DNA of 64,000 nucleotides. It comes from Myxacorys almedinensis A (GTDB taxonomy: Bacteria; Cyanobacteriota; Cyanobacteriia; Leptolyngbyales; Leptolyngbyaceae). Numbering within the stretch: position 1 is the first letter of the stretch; every line of letters starts with the position of its first letter. The notes below the pieces were generated by a model. It saw nothing but the letters and a program-made list of their open reading frames with translations, had not been told where the DNA came from and searched no databases. The DNA is taken from assembly GCF_010091945.1 (NCBI RefSeq), contig NZ_WVIE01000015.1:62001-126000 (forward strand), given 5' to 3'. Below, in pieces: positions 46,416 to 57,379 of this stretch. Both the position numbers and the translations under genes were made by a program.

Positions 46416-46649
46416 TTAAACCCACTGCTGCGATCGCAACCATTTCCAAACGCCTGTCGATCGACGCAAACTGCTGCTGTCGCTCAGGTCTGATACAATT
46501 TTGTAAAGCTCTGCTGTGGTGAAGCAATAGCCCAATTGATGGGAGATGCTCAAGAAGTCTTCGGGCGTTTTCACCATGTTAAACTTCTCGCGCATCGACT
46601 GATCGCCCGCCACCGCCGTTAAAAACCGAGTTGCACTTTCTAAGGACAT
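46416..46649 (-). CDS. Nif11-family small protein
   Basis: 77 residues from the ATG at 46649, set by GGAGG eight bases upstream on the minus strand. The Nif11 pattern is MSLESATRFLTAVAGDQSMREKFNMVKTPEDFLSISHQLGYCFTTAEL. Nif11 domains serve as leader peptides of some RiPP precursors, but the C terminus here has no Gly-Gly/Ala cleavage and no modifying enzyme is nearby, so it is probably a stand-alone member. Confidence 0.78.
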   Translation of the reverse strand: MSLESATRFLTAVAGDQSMREKFNMVKTPEDFLSISHQLGYCFTTAELYKIVSDLSDSSSLRRSTGVWKWLRSQQWV

Positions 46650-47082
46650 CCTGACTTCCTCCAATCACATATACGTATTTTCCGCACATAAATTTATCAG
46701 TACATCAAGCCTGATTTGCCGACCCAAGACCAAGCCATTTAAAAAAGCACTGTCGGGAGCAACTCGGTTCATAACAACGCTCTAACGCCATGGCTGAAGT
46801 TAGCAAAAACCTGACTTCGGCGGGAGATTAGCCCAAACTTCTACTGAAAAAATAAATTCAACTACGTATAAAATACTACATGTTTCTGGATGCTGGGGCA
46901 ACATCAACGTAATTTCACCAAAAATTAGCATTTGGCACCCTGAGCCGCAGCAGAAACATCACGGTGATCGAGCATAAGATAGGGACTTCCCTCTGGACAA
47001 TACAGAGCAGGAACATCACTCAGTCTATACGTAGTGGACGAAGCTTAGGTACAGTAAAGACAGCATCAGAACTTAGTATCCC
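46650..47082. other. Spacer with a TGTAGTA half-site
   Basis: No ORF. TACTACATGT at 46874-46883 contains the half-site seen at 37371 and 38390-38441. CTGACTTCGGCGGGAGATTAG near 46811-46831 and nearby sequences may form small hairpins. Promoter for the hydrolase was not identified. Confidence 0.4.
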
Positions 47083-47934
47083 TTGCTCAAAAAATATTCT
47101 CTGCCTATCCATCTTAGTTTTGACGGACTAGAGTCTGCCCACGCTGCCTATTTAGAACGGGGAGATGGCACCCCACTGCTAATGCTCCATGGCTTTATGG
47201 GCGACGCGGGGTGTTGGTTGCCGCTTATGGATCAGCTTAGCAACGCTAAAGGGGCTGCGCTTCAGGCTCATCACTATCACTGTATCGGGCTTGATTTGCT
47301 GGGCTTTGGGGATTCAACCAAACCCATGATCCAATACACCGTTGCCAAAGAAGTCGAATTTGTGCGCCGTGCGGTAGAAGCTTTGCAGCTAGAGAGTTTC
47401 TACCTTTTAGGACATTCATTTGGGGGATGGGTGGCGTCTGCTTATGCGGTGCGGCATCCAGAAATGGTCAAAGGGTTGATTTTGGCAGCCCCAGCCGGAA
47501 TTCGAGATGATAGCTTCGCAGGACGGTACGACCATCTCCGCCCGTTGCTTTGGCAAACCCCGCTCATAGACTGGGCGCTTCACGTTGTAACTCCCATTGC
47601 CAGAGCCTTTGGGCAAGAGAAACCCCTAGCGCAAATTGCCTGGTTTCGACAACAACTCAACGCCCAACCAGCAGCCCGATCGTTTCTGGTTGATCGACTC
47701 CGTCCTGAAGATGCGATCGATACGGTTGAAAAAGATATCCATCGAATCGCCGTGCCTACCTTAGTAATTACGGGCGACCAAGACGATACGATTCCCCTCT
47801 GGCATAGCCAAACTTATGCTCAACGCATTCCCCAAGCAGAGCTAGTGATCTTACCGGGTGCCAGTCATGCCCTGCCCCAAAACCACGCACCCGAGTTGGC
47901 AAGCCTAATTCGCCAACGAGTGGTCATTGGTTAG
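47083..47934 (+). CDS. Alpha/beta hydrolase
   Basis: 283 residues, TTG start. Active-site residues are all present: oxyanion LHGFMGDAGCW, nucleophile Ser in LLGHSFGGW (about 110-118), Asp in GDQDDTIPL and His in GASHALPQ. The cap is helical (about 140-200). Substrate unknown; contrast with the nucleophile-less gene at 16429. ATG alternatives lie too far inside. Confidence 0.87.
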   Translation: MLKKYSLPIHLSFDGLESAHAAYLERGDGTPLLMLHGFMGDAGCWLPLMDQLSNAKGAALQAHHYHCIGLDLLGFGDSTKPMIQYTVAKEVEFVRRAVEALQLESFYLLGHSFGGWVASAYAVRHPEMVKGLILAAPAGIRDDSFAGRYDHLRPLLWQTPLIDWALHVVTPIARAFGQEKPLAQIAWFRQQLNAQPAARSFLVDRLRPEDAIDTVEKDIHRIAVPTLVITGDQDDTIPLWHSQTYAQRIPQAELVILPGASHALPQNHAPELASLIRQRVVIG

Positions 47935-48225
47935 GCTTTCCGGGAAAAGTAAACTAACGGCACTCTGCCAACTTGACGTATTTTTCTCTGAGCGAGGAAG
48001 ACTGTGATCTAAAAGGGTGTACCTCACTAAGGCGGGTAAGCGGTCAACTGATTTGTAAAGTTCTACTTTGTTCGCCCGATGGCGATGTCAAATTTGGATA
48101 AATTTTTTTCCTTGAGATTAAGTTTCTAGATTTGCAAGCGCATCCATAATCAAAAGCAGGTTTATGCAATTTACCTGGTTGCGCCTTCTAACCCTACCTG
48201 CTCCAACCCTCACCTCGTAAGCGGC

Positions 48226-50454
48226 ATGGCAAAAATCCTTCAGCATGTGGAAGCGGAAACCCCCAAAGAGCCAATGGTGGCGACGGAAACCCCAATTAGT
48301 AAGAACCTCAAACCTGATCTCAAGGGTGTCAGAGAAACAGATTGGCTCTTGCAAACAGTCGTCGAGAATTTAAATGATGGGGTAGTGATCACAGATGTTG
48401 AAGATTGTGTGCTTGTGGTCAATTCTCGGATGGCAAAATTGGTGGGGTGTTCGGTTGCGGAGATGGTGGGCAAACCCGCCGATCGCTTTTTCTCTGCGAT
48501 CGATGGCTGGCTAGATTTTCAGGGAGATGAAACCAATAAGTCGCGGCAGTTTTACGGCTGGAAAGAGGGACAACTCAAGCGCAAAGACGGCAGAAAGTTT
48601 TGGGCAGAAGTGAATTCGACGTTACTGTGCAGCAACCAAGGTCAGCCTGTTGGCACGCTGATCACGCTCAAAGACATTACAGAACGAAAATGGTTAGAAG
48701 AGTATCTTCGGCTGCTGGAATCTGTTGTGGTGAATGCCAATGAAATCGTGATGATTTCCCAGGCGGAACCCACTGACGATCCCCTTAGTTTGCGAATTGT
48801 TTATGTCAACGATGCGTTTTCCCGAGCAACGGGGCATAGTTCTGGCGAGATCATCGGCAAGTCGGCGCAAATCTTGCTGGGCGAAAAAACGGAGGCTGCC
48901 GAATTAAATCTGATCCGCACCTCTTTGCTTGATCATGAAGCCGTTAGGGCAGAAGTCATTCTCTACCGTCAGAATGGCACTCATTTTTGGGTAGATGTGA
49001 ACATGGTTCCGATTCGCAACGAGCAAGGGCAAGTGACTCACTTTGTCTCTGTTATGCGAGAAGTGACAGAACGCAAGCTTGCAGAAGAGCAGCTTCGCCG
49101 CAATGCGTTTCACGATCCGCTGACCGGGTTGCCAAATCGGCTCTTATTTATGGAGCGGCTCACCCTTACAGTGAACCGGGTGAAGCAGGACAGTAACTAT
49201 CAGTTTGCGGTTCTATTTTTGGATCTCGATCGCTTTAAAGTGATCAACGACAGTTTGGGACATATGATTGGCGACCAACTGTTGGTTGCGATCGCGCGGC
49301 GGTTAGAAGCGTGTATATCGAGTCTAGATACCGTTGCCCGGTTAGGCGGCGATGAGTTCACCATCTTGCTGGAAAATATTCAGCACGAAGGCGATGCAAC
49401 TAAAGTTGCCGATCGCGTTCAGGAAGAGCTTTCTCGCCCGTTCTCGCTCAGTGGGCACGAAGTTTTCACCTCTGCTAGTATCGGCATCACGTTGAGCACA
49501 ACCGATTTTGAGCGTCCAGAAGATTTGCTGCGCGGCTCAGATATTGCGATGTATCGGGCAAAAGCCCAAGGCAAAGCCTGTCATGAAGTGTTTGATACCG
49601 ACATGCATACCCATGTAGTGGCGCTGATGCAGATGGAGAACGATTTGCGAAAAGCGATCGACCATCAAGATTTTGAGTTGTACTACCAGCCCATCGTGGC
49701 ACTGGCGACTGGAAAAATTATGGGGTTTGAGGCGCTCGTGCGGTGGCAGCATCCTGAACAAGGGATCATTTCGCCAGCTAAATTTGTGCCGATCGCCGAA
49801 GAAACCGGACTGATCATTCCCTTGGGTCAGTGGGTGTTGCGAGAGTCTTGCCGACAACTCAAAGAATGGCAAGATGCCTTTCCCCACGATCCTCCGTTGA
49901 CGGTCAGTGTCAACCTATCTGGTCGCCAGTTTTCCCAGCAGAGTTTAATTGGGCAAATCCGGCAAACGCTCTCAGAAACGGGGCTAAACGCTCACAGTTT
50001 AAAGTTAGAGATCACCGAAAGCGCCATCATGGAAAACACCGAATCGGCGATGGATATGCTGTTGCAACTGAAAGCCATGGGGATTCAGCTATCGGTGGAT
50101 GACTTTGGAACAGGCTATTCATCTTTGGGCTATCTCTATCGCTTTCCAATGGATTTGCTGAAAATTGATCAATCTTTTATCAGCCGGGTAGACGTGGATG
50201 GAGAAAAGTTAGAGCTAGTGCGAACCATTATTACTCTGGCGTGGAATTTGGGCATGGATGTGGTGGCAGAGGGCGTGGAAACAACCAAGCAACTTGCCCA
50301 GCTAAAAGCGCTAAAGTGTGAATATGCTCAGGGCTTCCTCTTTTCCAAGCCGGTACCCAAGCAAGAGGCAGCCAAGCTAATTGCCCAACCAAACCCCTTT
50401 CAGCAGCTTGCTCAAGTGCTGCCCACAACGGGGCGCCTACCTGAAAATATCTAG
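48226..50454 (+). CDS. PAS-PAS-GGDEF-EAL protein
   Basis: 742 residues, soluble. Two PAS/PAC modules (about 40-165 and 165-290), then GGDEF with intact active site [13 protein letters not shown] (about 370) and EAL with [12 protein letters not shown], the N/E/D/K metal/catalytic series [20 protein letters not shown] and [10 protein letters not shown]. So both c-di-GMP synthesis and hydrolysis look possible; net activity depends on sensing. The PAS ligands are unknown. It converges with mutS and overlaps it by 18 bases. Confidence 0.94.
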   Translation: MAKILQHVEAETPKEPMVATETPISKNLKPDLKGVRETDWLLQTVVENLNDGVVITDVEDCVLVVNSRMAKLVGCSVAEMVGKPADRFFSAIDGWLDFQGDETNKSRQFYGWKEGQLKRKDGRKFWAEVNSTLLCSNQGQPVGTLITLKDITERKWLEEYLRLLESVVVNANEIVMISQAEPTDDPLSLRIVYVNDAFSRATGHSSGEIIGKSAQILLGEKTEAAELNLIRTSLLDHEAVRAEVILYRQNGTHFWVDVNMVPIRNEQGQVTHFVSVMREVTERKLAEEQLRRNAFHDPLTGLPNRLLFMERLTLTVNRVKQDSNYQFAVLFLDLDRFKVINDSLGHMIGDQLLVAIARRLEACISSLDTVARLGGDEFTILLENIQHEGDATKVADRVQEELSRPFSLSGHEVFTSASIGITLSTTDFERPEDLLRGSDIAMYRAKAQGKACHEVFDTDMHTHVVALMQMENDLRKAIDHQDFELYYQPIVALATGKIMGFEALVRWQHPEQGIISPAKFVPIAEETGLIIPLGQWVLRESCRQLKEWQDAFPHDPPLTVSVNLSGRQFSQQSLIGQIRQTLSETGLNAHSLKLEITESAIMENTESAMDMLLQLKAMGIQLSVDDFGTGYSSLGYLYRFPMDLLKIDQSFISRVDVDGEKLELVRTIITLAWNLGMDVVAEGVETTKQLAQLKALKCEYAQGFLFSKPVPKQEAAKLIAQPNPFQQLAQVLPTTGRLPENI

Positions 50455-53127
50455 CTGGGTCGTCAGATCGCTGTCGGGTTGAGGGGTGGTTGGGTCGCTG
50501 GGTTTGCCTTTCCCTAGACCGATCGCAATTTTGCTATGTTTCTCAATTTGATGCATCACTTGTCGGGCGCGATCGATTACAGAGGGCGGCAGTCCGGCGA
50601 GGCGTCCTGCTTCGATGCCGTAGGAGCGATCGGCTCCGCCCGGTTGGACTTTGTGCAAAAAGATAATCTGGTCGGGCATCTCTTTAACGGTCACCTGAAA
50701 ATTTTCGACATTGGGTAGCAGGGAGGCAAGTTCGTTGAGTTCGTGGTAGTGAGTGGCAAAAACAGTGCGGGCGCGAACCTCGCTAGCAAGATGCTCAGCA
50801 ACTGCCCAGGCGATCGACAGCCCATCAAAGGTAGCCGTTCCCCGCCCGATTTCATCGAGTAAAACGAGCGATCGCGCGGTGGCATGGTTGAGAATATTGG
50901 CGGTTTCGTTCATCTCTACCATAAAAGTCGATTGACCGGTGGCGAGATCATCGACTGCCCCAACACGAGTGAAGATGCGATCGCAAATGCCCAGCCTAGC
51001 ATGCTCAGCAGGAACAAAGCTGCCCATCTGTGCCATCAGTTGGATCAACCCAATCTGCCGTAAGTAGCAGCTTTTGCCACTGGCATTGGGTCCGGTGAGA
51101 ACGATCAGATCAGGATGGCTAGGAGCAATATCGTGATCGCTCTTGCCAAGTTGGGTAGAGTTGGGCACAAAAAAGCCAGCAGGCAGCGATTGCTCTACCA
51201 CCGGGTGACGACCTTCTCCGATCGCAATGTCTCGACCTGCCACCATGTCAGGGCAACAGTAGCCTTGATATACCGCCACCTTTGCCAAGCCTGCCAGGGC
51301 ATCTGCCGCCGCGACCGCATGAGCCACAGAGCGAATCAGTTCTGCCTGTTCTCCGACTTCTGTCCGCAAACTCACGAAAACTTCGTACTCCATTGCTCCC
51401 AACTCTTTGCGAGCGTTGAGAATTCGGCTTTCGCGCTCTTTGAGTTCTGCGGTGATAAACCGTTCTTCGTTGGTGAGGGTTTGCTTGCGCTCGTACTCTG
51501 GAGGAACCTGATCGGCTTTGCTACGAGAAATGCTGATAAAGTAGCCAAACGTTTTGCTATATCCTACTTTCAGGGTTGAAAGCCCAGTGCGATCGCGCTC
51601 TAAAACTTCCAGGTCTGCCAGCCATTTTTCGTCGGCGGTCGCCTGCTGCCGCATGGCGTCTAACTGCGGAACGATGTCAGGGCGAATCAAGCCCCCGTCT
51701 TTGATGGCTAACGGCGGACGCTCAACGAGATGAGCGTGGAGACGGGTTCCCAGATGCTCTAAAACCGGGGGGACGTTTTGCAACGCTTTCAGGTAGGGCG
51801 ATCGCGCTGTGGCAACAAGCCGACTCAGGTCTGGCAGCCGACTCACCGAGTCTGCCAAGCTCACCAAATCGCGCGGGCTGGCAGTTCCCGATCCGGCACG
51901 CCCCGCTAAGCGTTCGAGGTCATAGATCTGTCGCAACAGCCGTTGCAGATCATCTCTCAGGATGCCATTTTCGACTAATTCTTTGATCGTCTCTTGTCGC
52001 GCTTGGATCTCAGAAATGTTTAATAAGGGTTGCAATAGCCATCGCCGCAGCGCTCGACTTCCCATTGGCGTTATTGTTTCATCAAGTGCCCACAGTAATG
52101 ATCCATGAAAGGTTCCATCGCGAACAGTTTGAGTGATCTCTAGATTGCGCCGAGTTTGATTGTCCAGTGTTAAATATTCTGTGAGTGTATACGTACAAAC
52201 AGGCTGAAGCGGAACTTGCTGCGGAGTGATATGTTTTTTTCGATCTAAAACAGTTCGTTCTGATGTGCTTTCTAAATACTCTAGCAATCCACCTGCTGCC
52301 CGAACTGCGAGCGGAAGATGTTCGCAGCCCATTCCTTCTAGTGATCGCACTCGAAATCGTTGCAATAATCGCTGACGTGCTTCTACTTGGGAAAAAGGAC
52401 TTTGCGATCGCAGCGTATAACAAAACTGAGTCGGCAAACAATCGGGTAGCTGTTTCGACGTTTCTCCGGGGCGCAGCAATCGTCCTAAATCAGGTGCATT
52501 GGTCGGGCATAAAATTTCTGCGGGCTGGAGCCGAGTAATTTCGTGGTTGAGGGCATCAAGCCCGCTCGATTGGGTGGTCAAAAATTCCCCGGTTGAAATA
52601 TCTGCATAAGCAAGCCCCCAGTGGGTTCCAGCAATCACCACTGCGACTAAAAAATTGTTGCGTCGAGCGTTGAGCATTCCTTCTTCTAGAATGGTTCCGG
52701 GTGTAATCACACGAGTGATTTCGCGACGAACCAAGCCTTGAGCTTCAGCCGGATCTTCTACCTGATCACACACCGCGATCGCATACCCCTTTTCAACCAA
52801 CTGGGCAGAGTAGCGATCAAGGGCATGATGAGGAATGCCAGATAACGGAACTCGCCCCACATCTTTACCCCCATCCTTAGAAGTCAGGACGATTTCTAAC
52901 TCTCGCGAAATGACGATCGCATCTTGAAAAAACGTTTCGTAGAAATCGCCAACTCGGTAGAGCAAAATAGCATGGGGATACTGATCTTTTACGTCGGCGT
53001 AGTGACGCATCATTGGAGTGAGATCGTTCCGGTTGACCAATTGATGATCGGCATAGCGCACCGCATGTTTGATCAAACGATCAGGAACGCCGTGAGTAGA
53101 ATTTGGTTCTGGAGGAGAAACGGTCAT
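50437..53127 (-). CDS. mutS: DNA mismatch repair protein MutS
   Basis: 896 residues. Mismatch-recognition Phe-x-Glu is in [10 protein letters not shown] (about 59-68), followed by connector, lever and clamp domains and the ABC ATPase: Walker [14 protein letters not shown], Walker B region [16 protein letters not shown], and [12 protein letters not shown]-terminal tail has no recognisable clamp-binding motif in view. Complete; a MutL gene is not in the window. Converges with the GGDEF-EAL gene. Confidence 0.96.
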   Translation of the reverse strand: MTVSPPEPNSTHGVPDRLIKHAVRYADHQLVNRNDLTPMMRHYADVKDQYPHAILLYRVGDFYETFFQDAIVISRELEIVLTSKDGGKDVGRVPLSGIPHHALDRYSAQLVEKGYAIAVCDQVEDPAEAQGLVRREITRVITPGTILEEGMLNARRNNFLVAVVIAGTHWGLAYADISTGEFLTTQSSGLDALNHEITRLQPAEILCPTNAPDLGRLLRPGETSKQLPDCLPTQFCYTLRSQSPFSQVEARQRLLQRFRVRSLEGMGCEHLPLAVRAAGGLLEYLESTSERTVLDRKKHITPQQVPLQPVCTYTLTEYLTLDNQTRRNLEITQTVRDGTFHGSLLWALDETITPMGSRALRRWLLQPLLNISEIQARQETIKELVENGILRDDLQRLLRQIYDLERLAGRAGSGTASPRDLVSLADSVSRLPDLSRLVATARSPYLKALQNVPPVLEHLGTRLHAHLVERPPLAIKDGGLIRPDIVPQLDAMRQQATADEKWLADLEVLERDRTGLSTLKVGYSKTFGYFISISRSKADQVPPEYERKQTLTNEERFITAELKERESRILNARKELGAMEYEVFVSLRTEVGEQAELIRSVAHAVAAADALAGLAKVAVYQGYCCPDMVAGRDIAIGEGRHPVVEQSLPAGFFVPNSTQLGKSDHDIAPSHPDLIVLTGPNASGKSCYLRQIGLIQLMAQMGSFVPAEHARLGICDRIFTRVGAVDDLATGQSTFMVEMNETANILNHATARSLVLLDEIGRGTATFDGLSIAWAVAEHLASEVRARTVFATHYHELNELASLLPNVENFQVTVKEMPDQIIFLHKVQPGGADRSYGIEAGRLAGLPPSVIDRARQVMHQIEKHSKIAIGLGKGKPSDPTTPQPDSDLTTQLDIFR

Positions 53128-53505
53128 GCCGAATCAATCAGTACGGGTCTACTAAACTGTAGCGCATTGGGACAAGCACTTGAAGCCGTCTGCTCTCGTC
53201 TATTTTTCAACTTGCATTACATATACTTGCATTACATATATTAGATGACAAGCTGCTGCGATCGTTAGATTGCCGACTCTTTCAAAAATCTTTATCCTTG
53301 CACTATAAGCCATCTAAGCGCTGTAAACCATGTCAAAGACAGCCATTCACACCCTGATTTAGCCATGCCTAGCTTGATACGCTCAACTTGATACGCTAGA
53401 AATTGTGTCAACTCTAATATCTATGACCGAAGATATCTATGACCAAAGACAGTGAACTCACAGATGTATTTGCCTACGCTGATGTTTGTAAACGCAAGTG
53501 ATTCC
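53128..53505. other. Spacer with a 15-bp tandem duplication
   Basis: CTTGCATTACATATA occurs twice directly in tandem at 53211-53240. Otherwise nothing; the GDSL-lipase promoter was not recognised. Confidence 0.6.
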
Positions 53506-54450
53506 ATGAAGAAACTGTCCCCTATGAGATGTTTAGGTTTGGTAGTGTTAACCGGATTGATGGCATCGTGTCAAACCCAACTTCAGATCGTTCAGCCTCA
53601 GAATGTTTCGCCTCCCAACTCTCAAACTCAAAGGCTACAAGCGGCTTCTCCCATCCCTTCCCAGATTAATCAGCTTTATGTGTTTGGCGACAGTCTTTCT
53701 GACTCAGGCAACGTGTTTCGTGAGACAGAAGGTGCCTATCCGCCCACGCCGCCTTATTTTCAGGGGCGCTATTCTAACGGTTTGGTGTGGGTTGAGCAGT
53801 TATCAAAAAAGTTAGGATTGAGAACCGAGCAGACCGAAAATTTTGCCTATGGCGGTGCAACAACGGCAAATTACCGCGAAAATGGTATCCCTGGCGTTTT
53901 GGCTCAAGTTCAAAACTTTATCGAAACTCATCCGCAGGGCGATCCTACAGCGCTGTATGTTGTTTGGGTCGGTGCAAATGATTATTTATCTGGAGAAAAC
54001 AATTCAAAGCCTGTGGTTGAAAACATCACCACTGCGATTAACTTGTTGGCTAAAACTGGCGCAGAAAAATTTTTAGTGGCAAATTTGCCCGATCTAGGTC
54101 GTCTTCCAGCCACGCGCAACCGGGCATCTGCTGCTGCGCTGAGCCGTACAACACAGGCGCACAATGCAGCGTTAGCGCAAGCTTTGAAATCCCTAAATCA
54201 AACGTTAGGAGCAGACACCCAAGTTTTTACCTTAGATGTGAGTGGTTTATATCGAGATGCGATCGCATCTCCTAGCCAATTTGGGCTGACAAATGTAACG
54301 AATGGATGTCTCAACACCCCAACCTGTACTCAACCAAACGAATTTCTCTTTTGGGATGGCATTCATCCCACGACCAGAACGCACCAAATTTTAGCTGACA
54401 CCGCTTTTTCATTGTTGCAAAAAGCGGCTCAAGTGAGTTCTAGTCCGTAA
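53506..54450 (+). CDS. GDSL-type lipase/esterase lipoprotein
   Basis: 314 residues from the ATG at 53506 (MKKLSPMRCLGLVVLTGL); start chosen because it makes a proper lipoprotein signal with lipobox LMASC at about 18-22 (longer ORF from 53452 is open). Block I GDSLSDSGN (Ser nucleophile), block III GAND in WVGANDYL, and block V DGIHPTTRTH (Asp, His). Exported, membrane-anchored; substrate unknown (esters or polysaccharide acetyl groups). Confidence 0.9.
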   Translation: MKKLSPMRCLGLVVLTGLMASCQTQLQIVQPQNVSPPNSQTQRLQAASPIPSQINQLYVFGDSLSDSGNVFRETEGAYPPTPPYFQGRYSNGLVWVEQLSKKLGLRTEQTENFAYGGATTANYRENGIPGVLAQVQNFIETHPQGDPTALYVVWVGANDYLSGENNSKPVVENITTAINLLAKTGAEKFLVANLPDLGRLPATRNRASAAALSRTTQAHNAALAQALKSLNQTLGADTQVFTLDVSGLYRDAIASPSQFGLTNVTNGCLNTPTCTQPNEFLFWDGIHPTTRTHQILADTAFSLLQKAAQVSSSP

Positions 54451-54460
54451 TTTGCAGTCT

Positions 54461-54495
54461 AAAGGTTAGCGTTTAAAAATTAAACGATTGCCTTT
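54461..54495 (+). terminator. Hairpin after the GDSL gene
   Basis: CGTTTAA/TTAAACG (54470-54476, 54480-54486) inside outer AAAGG/CCTTT, without a T run; a candidate terminator only. Confidence 0.45.
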
Positions 54496-54660
54496 ACACC
54501 CCAGCGTTTTTTGAGTTGGAATCTCTGAGTGGGTCGATGTGCTCTGGTTAGATTTGTTTAACGTGAATTCGATATAGATTATCTGCTTCGTTGTTTGCCG
54601 CTTCCCGGATCTGCGATCGCAGCGCAGGAACTCTGTCGAACTCACGTTTGTTTAGAAACT

Positions 54661-55212
54661 TTAATCTCGGCAACCCAAGCTCTCGCGGGTTTCTACTCCG
54701 GTTACAGGATTTCTGCCTGCTGCCCGTTTGCACAGTTGAGTTGCCGTGTATCGATCCACGATCGCATCGGTAAAGTCTGCACCCGTAATCTCCGCTTCAT
54801 CGAGGATGCTGTTGGAAAGCGTTGCCCCTGTTAGATTTGCATTTGCCAAGTTTGCTTTGTAAAGCGTCACTCGATCAACCAACGCATCTTCTAGACTGGC
54901 TCCCTCCAAATTAGCTTGTAGAAGATTTCCTTTGGTCAACATCGAGCTTTTGAGATTGGCTCCCTGAAAATTTGTTCCTCTCGCCTCAACCGCCATAAAC
55001 GTATATCCCTCTAGATTTTGATGAGAGAAATCTTGCTCTTCAATTTGAGCATGGGCGTAGTTTTTCATCTCTTGGGCATTGACGGGAGCCGCGCTGAGCA
55101 AAATCCAAACCCAGGCGAAAAATGTTGCGATCGCAAGCCGAAAGATCACCGCCCACCACGGCATCGGTCGAAACAGACTTGCTTTAATCGGGTCTGGCGT
55201 AATTGACAACAT
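54661..55212 (-). CDS. Thylakoid-lumen or periplasmic pentapeptide-repeat protein
   Basis: 183 residues. Long N-terminal membrane/signal segment (about 18-46) with an AQ-like cleavage after VNA. The mature part holds about 12 A(D/N)LXX repeats (residues 73-150: GTNFQGANLKSSMLTKGNLLQANLEGASL ...), forming a right-handed beta helix, then GRNPVTGVETRESLGC with two Cys that may be linked. It resembles TL15/TL17-type lumenal proteins. Function unknown. It starts seven bases before the stop of the LCP gene, so the two may be one operon. Confidence 0.86.
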   Translation of the reverse strand: MLSITPDPIKASLFRPMPWWAVIFRLAIATFFAWVWILLSAAPVNAQEMKNYAHAQIEEQDFSHQNLEGYTFMAVEARGTNFQGANLKSSMLTKGNLLQANLEGASLEDALVDRVTLYKANLANANLTGATLSNSILDEAEITGADFTDAIVDRYTATQLCKRAAGRNPVTGVETRESLGCRD

Positions 55213-55218
55213 GGCAGG

Positions 55219-56601
55219 TTAAGGATAAGCGTTCAAGTGCTGTTGGGTCAGCCAGTCATCTCCAACTCGGATGGTCAGATCAGAATCGAGATCGCCTGTC
55301 GAAGACGCCTCGATCGTACCAAAACCTAGGGCGCTTTGAAGCGCTTTTGCCGCCTGCACATCCCCTCGCTGAACGATAACTTGGGTTTTCTGTTGCCCTT
55401 CGCTCCAATCCCTAGTCAAATAAACATTGGTATAGCCCAAGCTTGAGAGATGGCGAATCACCTGATCTGCCGCTTCCCCCTCCACAGACGCATTTTGAAC
55501 TGCGATCTTGAGATCCGTGCTGGGAAGCTCAGAACTTAGCCTGGTTGAAGAAGGGGTGAGAAAGTCTTGCACCACGCGATCGCGCCCTTGGGGATCCATA
55601 ATCCAATAGCTAGCTTTGAATTCGTCCGGCGCGCTAAACCGCCCAGGCAACATCACCATCTTAAAATCATCTTTATCTAATTTCAGCCCCAAATTGAGCA
55701 ACGACAACATTTCTTCAACGCTGAGATTAGTGTCGATATACTTTTGCATCATCCCAATCAAACTGGGAATGCGAGGCACAACTAAGGGACTCGTTAATTT
55801 CTCTCTCAATGCCTTAATCAGAACTTGCTGACGCTGCACCCGACCAATATCCCCATAATTATCTTGGCGAAACCGCGCAAACTGCTCAGCCTGATCCCCG
55901 TTTAAAGTTTGCCAACCTTGAGTGAGATCAATCTTGAGTTTTTGGGTGTTGTCGGTATATTGCATAGGTTCTGGCACATAAACCTGGACTCCCCCCAGCA
56001 AATTGACTAGTTCACGAAAAGCATCGGTGCTAACCCGAACGTAGCGATCGATCTCAATGCCGTTGAGAGTTTGGCTTACTGCTTCCCGTGCCAAAAGCGG
56101 ACCGCCGCTCTCATTCGCCTGATTAATTTTGGTAATGCCAATCCCCGGAACCTCTACCTGAGTATCTCTGGGCACAGAAAGCAATTTCACAGACCGATCC
56201 GTCGGGTCAACATGAATTACAAGTAACGTGTCGCTCCGCCCTGCAAACATCTCGTCTGACCCAACCGGAGCATCAGGAACACCATCGATCCCCATGACCA
56301 GAATATTTACAGGGCGCGACACTCGGTACTGAAAGCCGCTACTCCAGAGGTCGCCAAATAGCTTCTGCCCTTCTGAGGGAGCCACAGCCCCAGGAATTGG
56401 AGCAATGAGAGCTAAAGTTGTGCCCAAGGTTGCTGATATCCCAGCCGTCGCCAGAAATGTGATTGCCCATAGCAACGAGCGAGCCGAGGACTTGCGCTTA
56501 AGCGATGGAGCCGAAAGGTCTGAAGGATGAGAACGGGTTGCGCCCGATGGGTTACCTAACTCTGGTTGCTTCAGCGTGGATTGATTCTTCAACGGTTTCA
56601 C
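55219..56601 (-). CDS. LytR-CpsA-Psr (LCP) family transferase with LytR_C domain
   Basis: 460 residues. N-terminal cytoplasmic stretch, a membrane helix (about 40-65), then the LCP domain (about 105-260): NILVMGIDGV, SDTLLVIHVDPTDRSVKLLSVPRDTQVEVPGIG, TKINQANESGG with the key Arg/Asp residues, and C-terminal LytR_C (about 365-440). LCP enzymes attach undecaprenyl-linked glycopolymers to peptidoglycan. It lies just upstream of the pentapeptide gene, and manC is near, in keeping with envelope polymer synthesis. Confidence 0.93.
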   Translation of the reverse strand: MKPLKNQSTLKQPELGNPSGATRSHPSDLSAPSLKRKSSARSLLWAITFLATAGISATLGTTLALIAPIPGAVAPSEGQKLFGDLWSSGFQYRVSRPVNILVMGIDGVPDAPVGSDEMFAGRSDTLLVIHVDPTDRSVKLLSVPRDTQVEVPGIGITKINQANESGGPLLAREAVSQTLNGIEIDRYVRVSTDAFRELVNLLGGVQVYVPEPMQYTDNTQKLKIDLTQGWQTLNGDQAEQFARFRQDNYGDIGRVQRQQVLIKALREKLTSPLVVPRIPSLIGMMQKYIDTNLSVEEMLSLLNLGLKLDKDDFKMVMLPGRFSAPDEFKASYWIMDPQGRDRVVQDFLTPSSTRLSSELPSTDLKIAVQNASVEGEAADQVIRHLSSLGYTNVYLTRDWSEGQQKTQVIVQRGDVQAAKALQSALGFGTIEASSTGDLDSDLTIRVGDDWLTQQHLNAYP

Positions 56602-57379
56602 TCCCTTCCCCTTACCTCAAAAACTCGCCCCGCTAGAATGTCCCTAAATGCAACCTGCTGCAATACTAGCGGATCACTTTCTTAACACGGCTCATCTACA
56701 AGACGTAATTTACTTGCTTTTGCCCAAATTGAACAGCCCAGAACACGATACACCCGCAAAATTTACCGTAATCAAAGTCTATTAAATCAAGAGATTTCTG
56801 CGAATATTCTGCCTCAAGAAAGTCCTCAGTTGATCTGCGATCGCAGCCTCTAGCCTCTTAACCCTTGACTTAAACCCTGATGATCACAAAACCGTCCTGG
56901 TGACACTTTGCCCTAACTTTACACTCACCAACCTCCTAATAATTTATGCTTTTAATAAGTATAAATGCTTATCAGATAAATTCGGCCTCCTAGTTAAGTC
57001 TTCCATTTCAATTCACAACTTTTCGGAAAGATGGGATTAATGAAGAAAAGGGTAGAAGTGGAAAGAAACAACAGAAATTAGATTGAATTGAGCAAGGAGC
57101 CATCTAGATTGATTAGAATCTGACCGAACGGTTGGTCCTAGCTTAAATCTTTAAATCTGTAAAACTAATGCTATGTCCTAGAACGCCCTTATCCCTAGCT
57201 TTTCTTCTAGAAGAGAGAAAACCAAAAGTCCTAGCTTTCCTTTCCCTAGAAAGAAGAGTTGACGGATGAAGGCTATCTTCAATGGCGTAATTTTCGCGCT
57301 CCACTATTTTCAATTCACCATTTTCAATCGACTGTGTTTACCCTCACCCTTGCCCCTGACTGGCTGCAACGCGCATTAA
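56602..57379. other. Spacer with imperfect CCTAGCTTT repeats
   Basis: 778 bases between divergent genes. No ORF. CCTAGCTTTTCTTCTAGAAG (from 57194) and CCTAGCTTTCCTTTCCCTAG (from 57230) are imperfect direct repeats; the first contains the palindrome TCTTCTAGAAGA. GTCCTAGCTT also occurs at about 57136. Confidence 0.45.

Noticed and set aside
46416-46649. RiPP precursor gene
   Set aside because: Nif11 homology is present, but there is no Gly-Gly/Ala cleavage motif, Cys-rich core or modification enzyme nearby.
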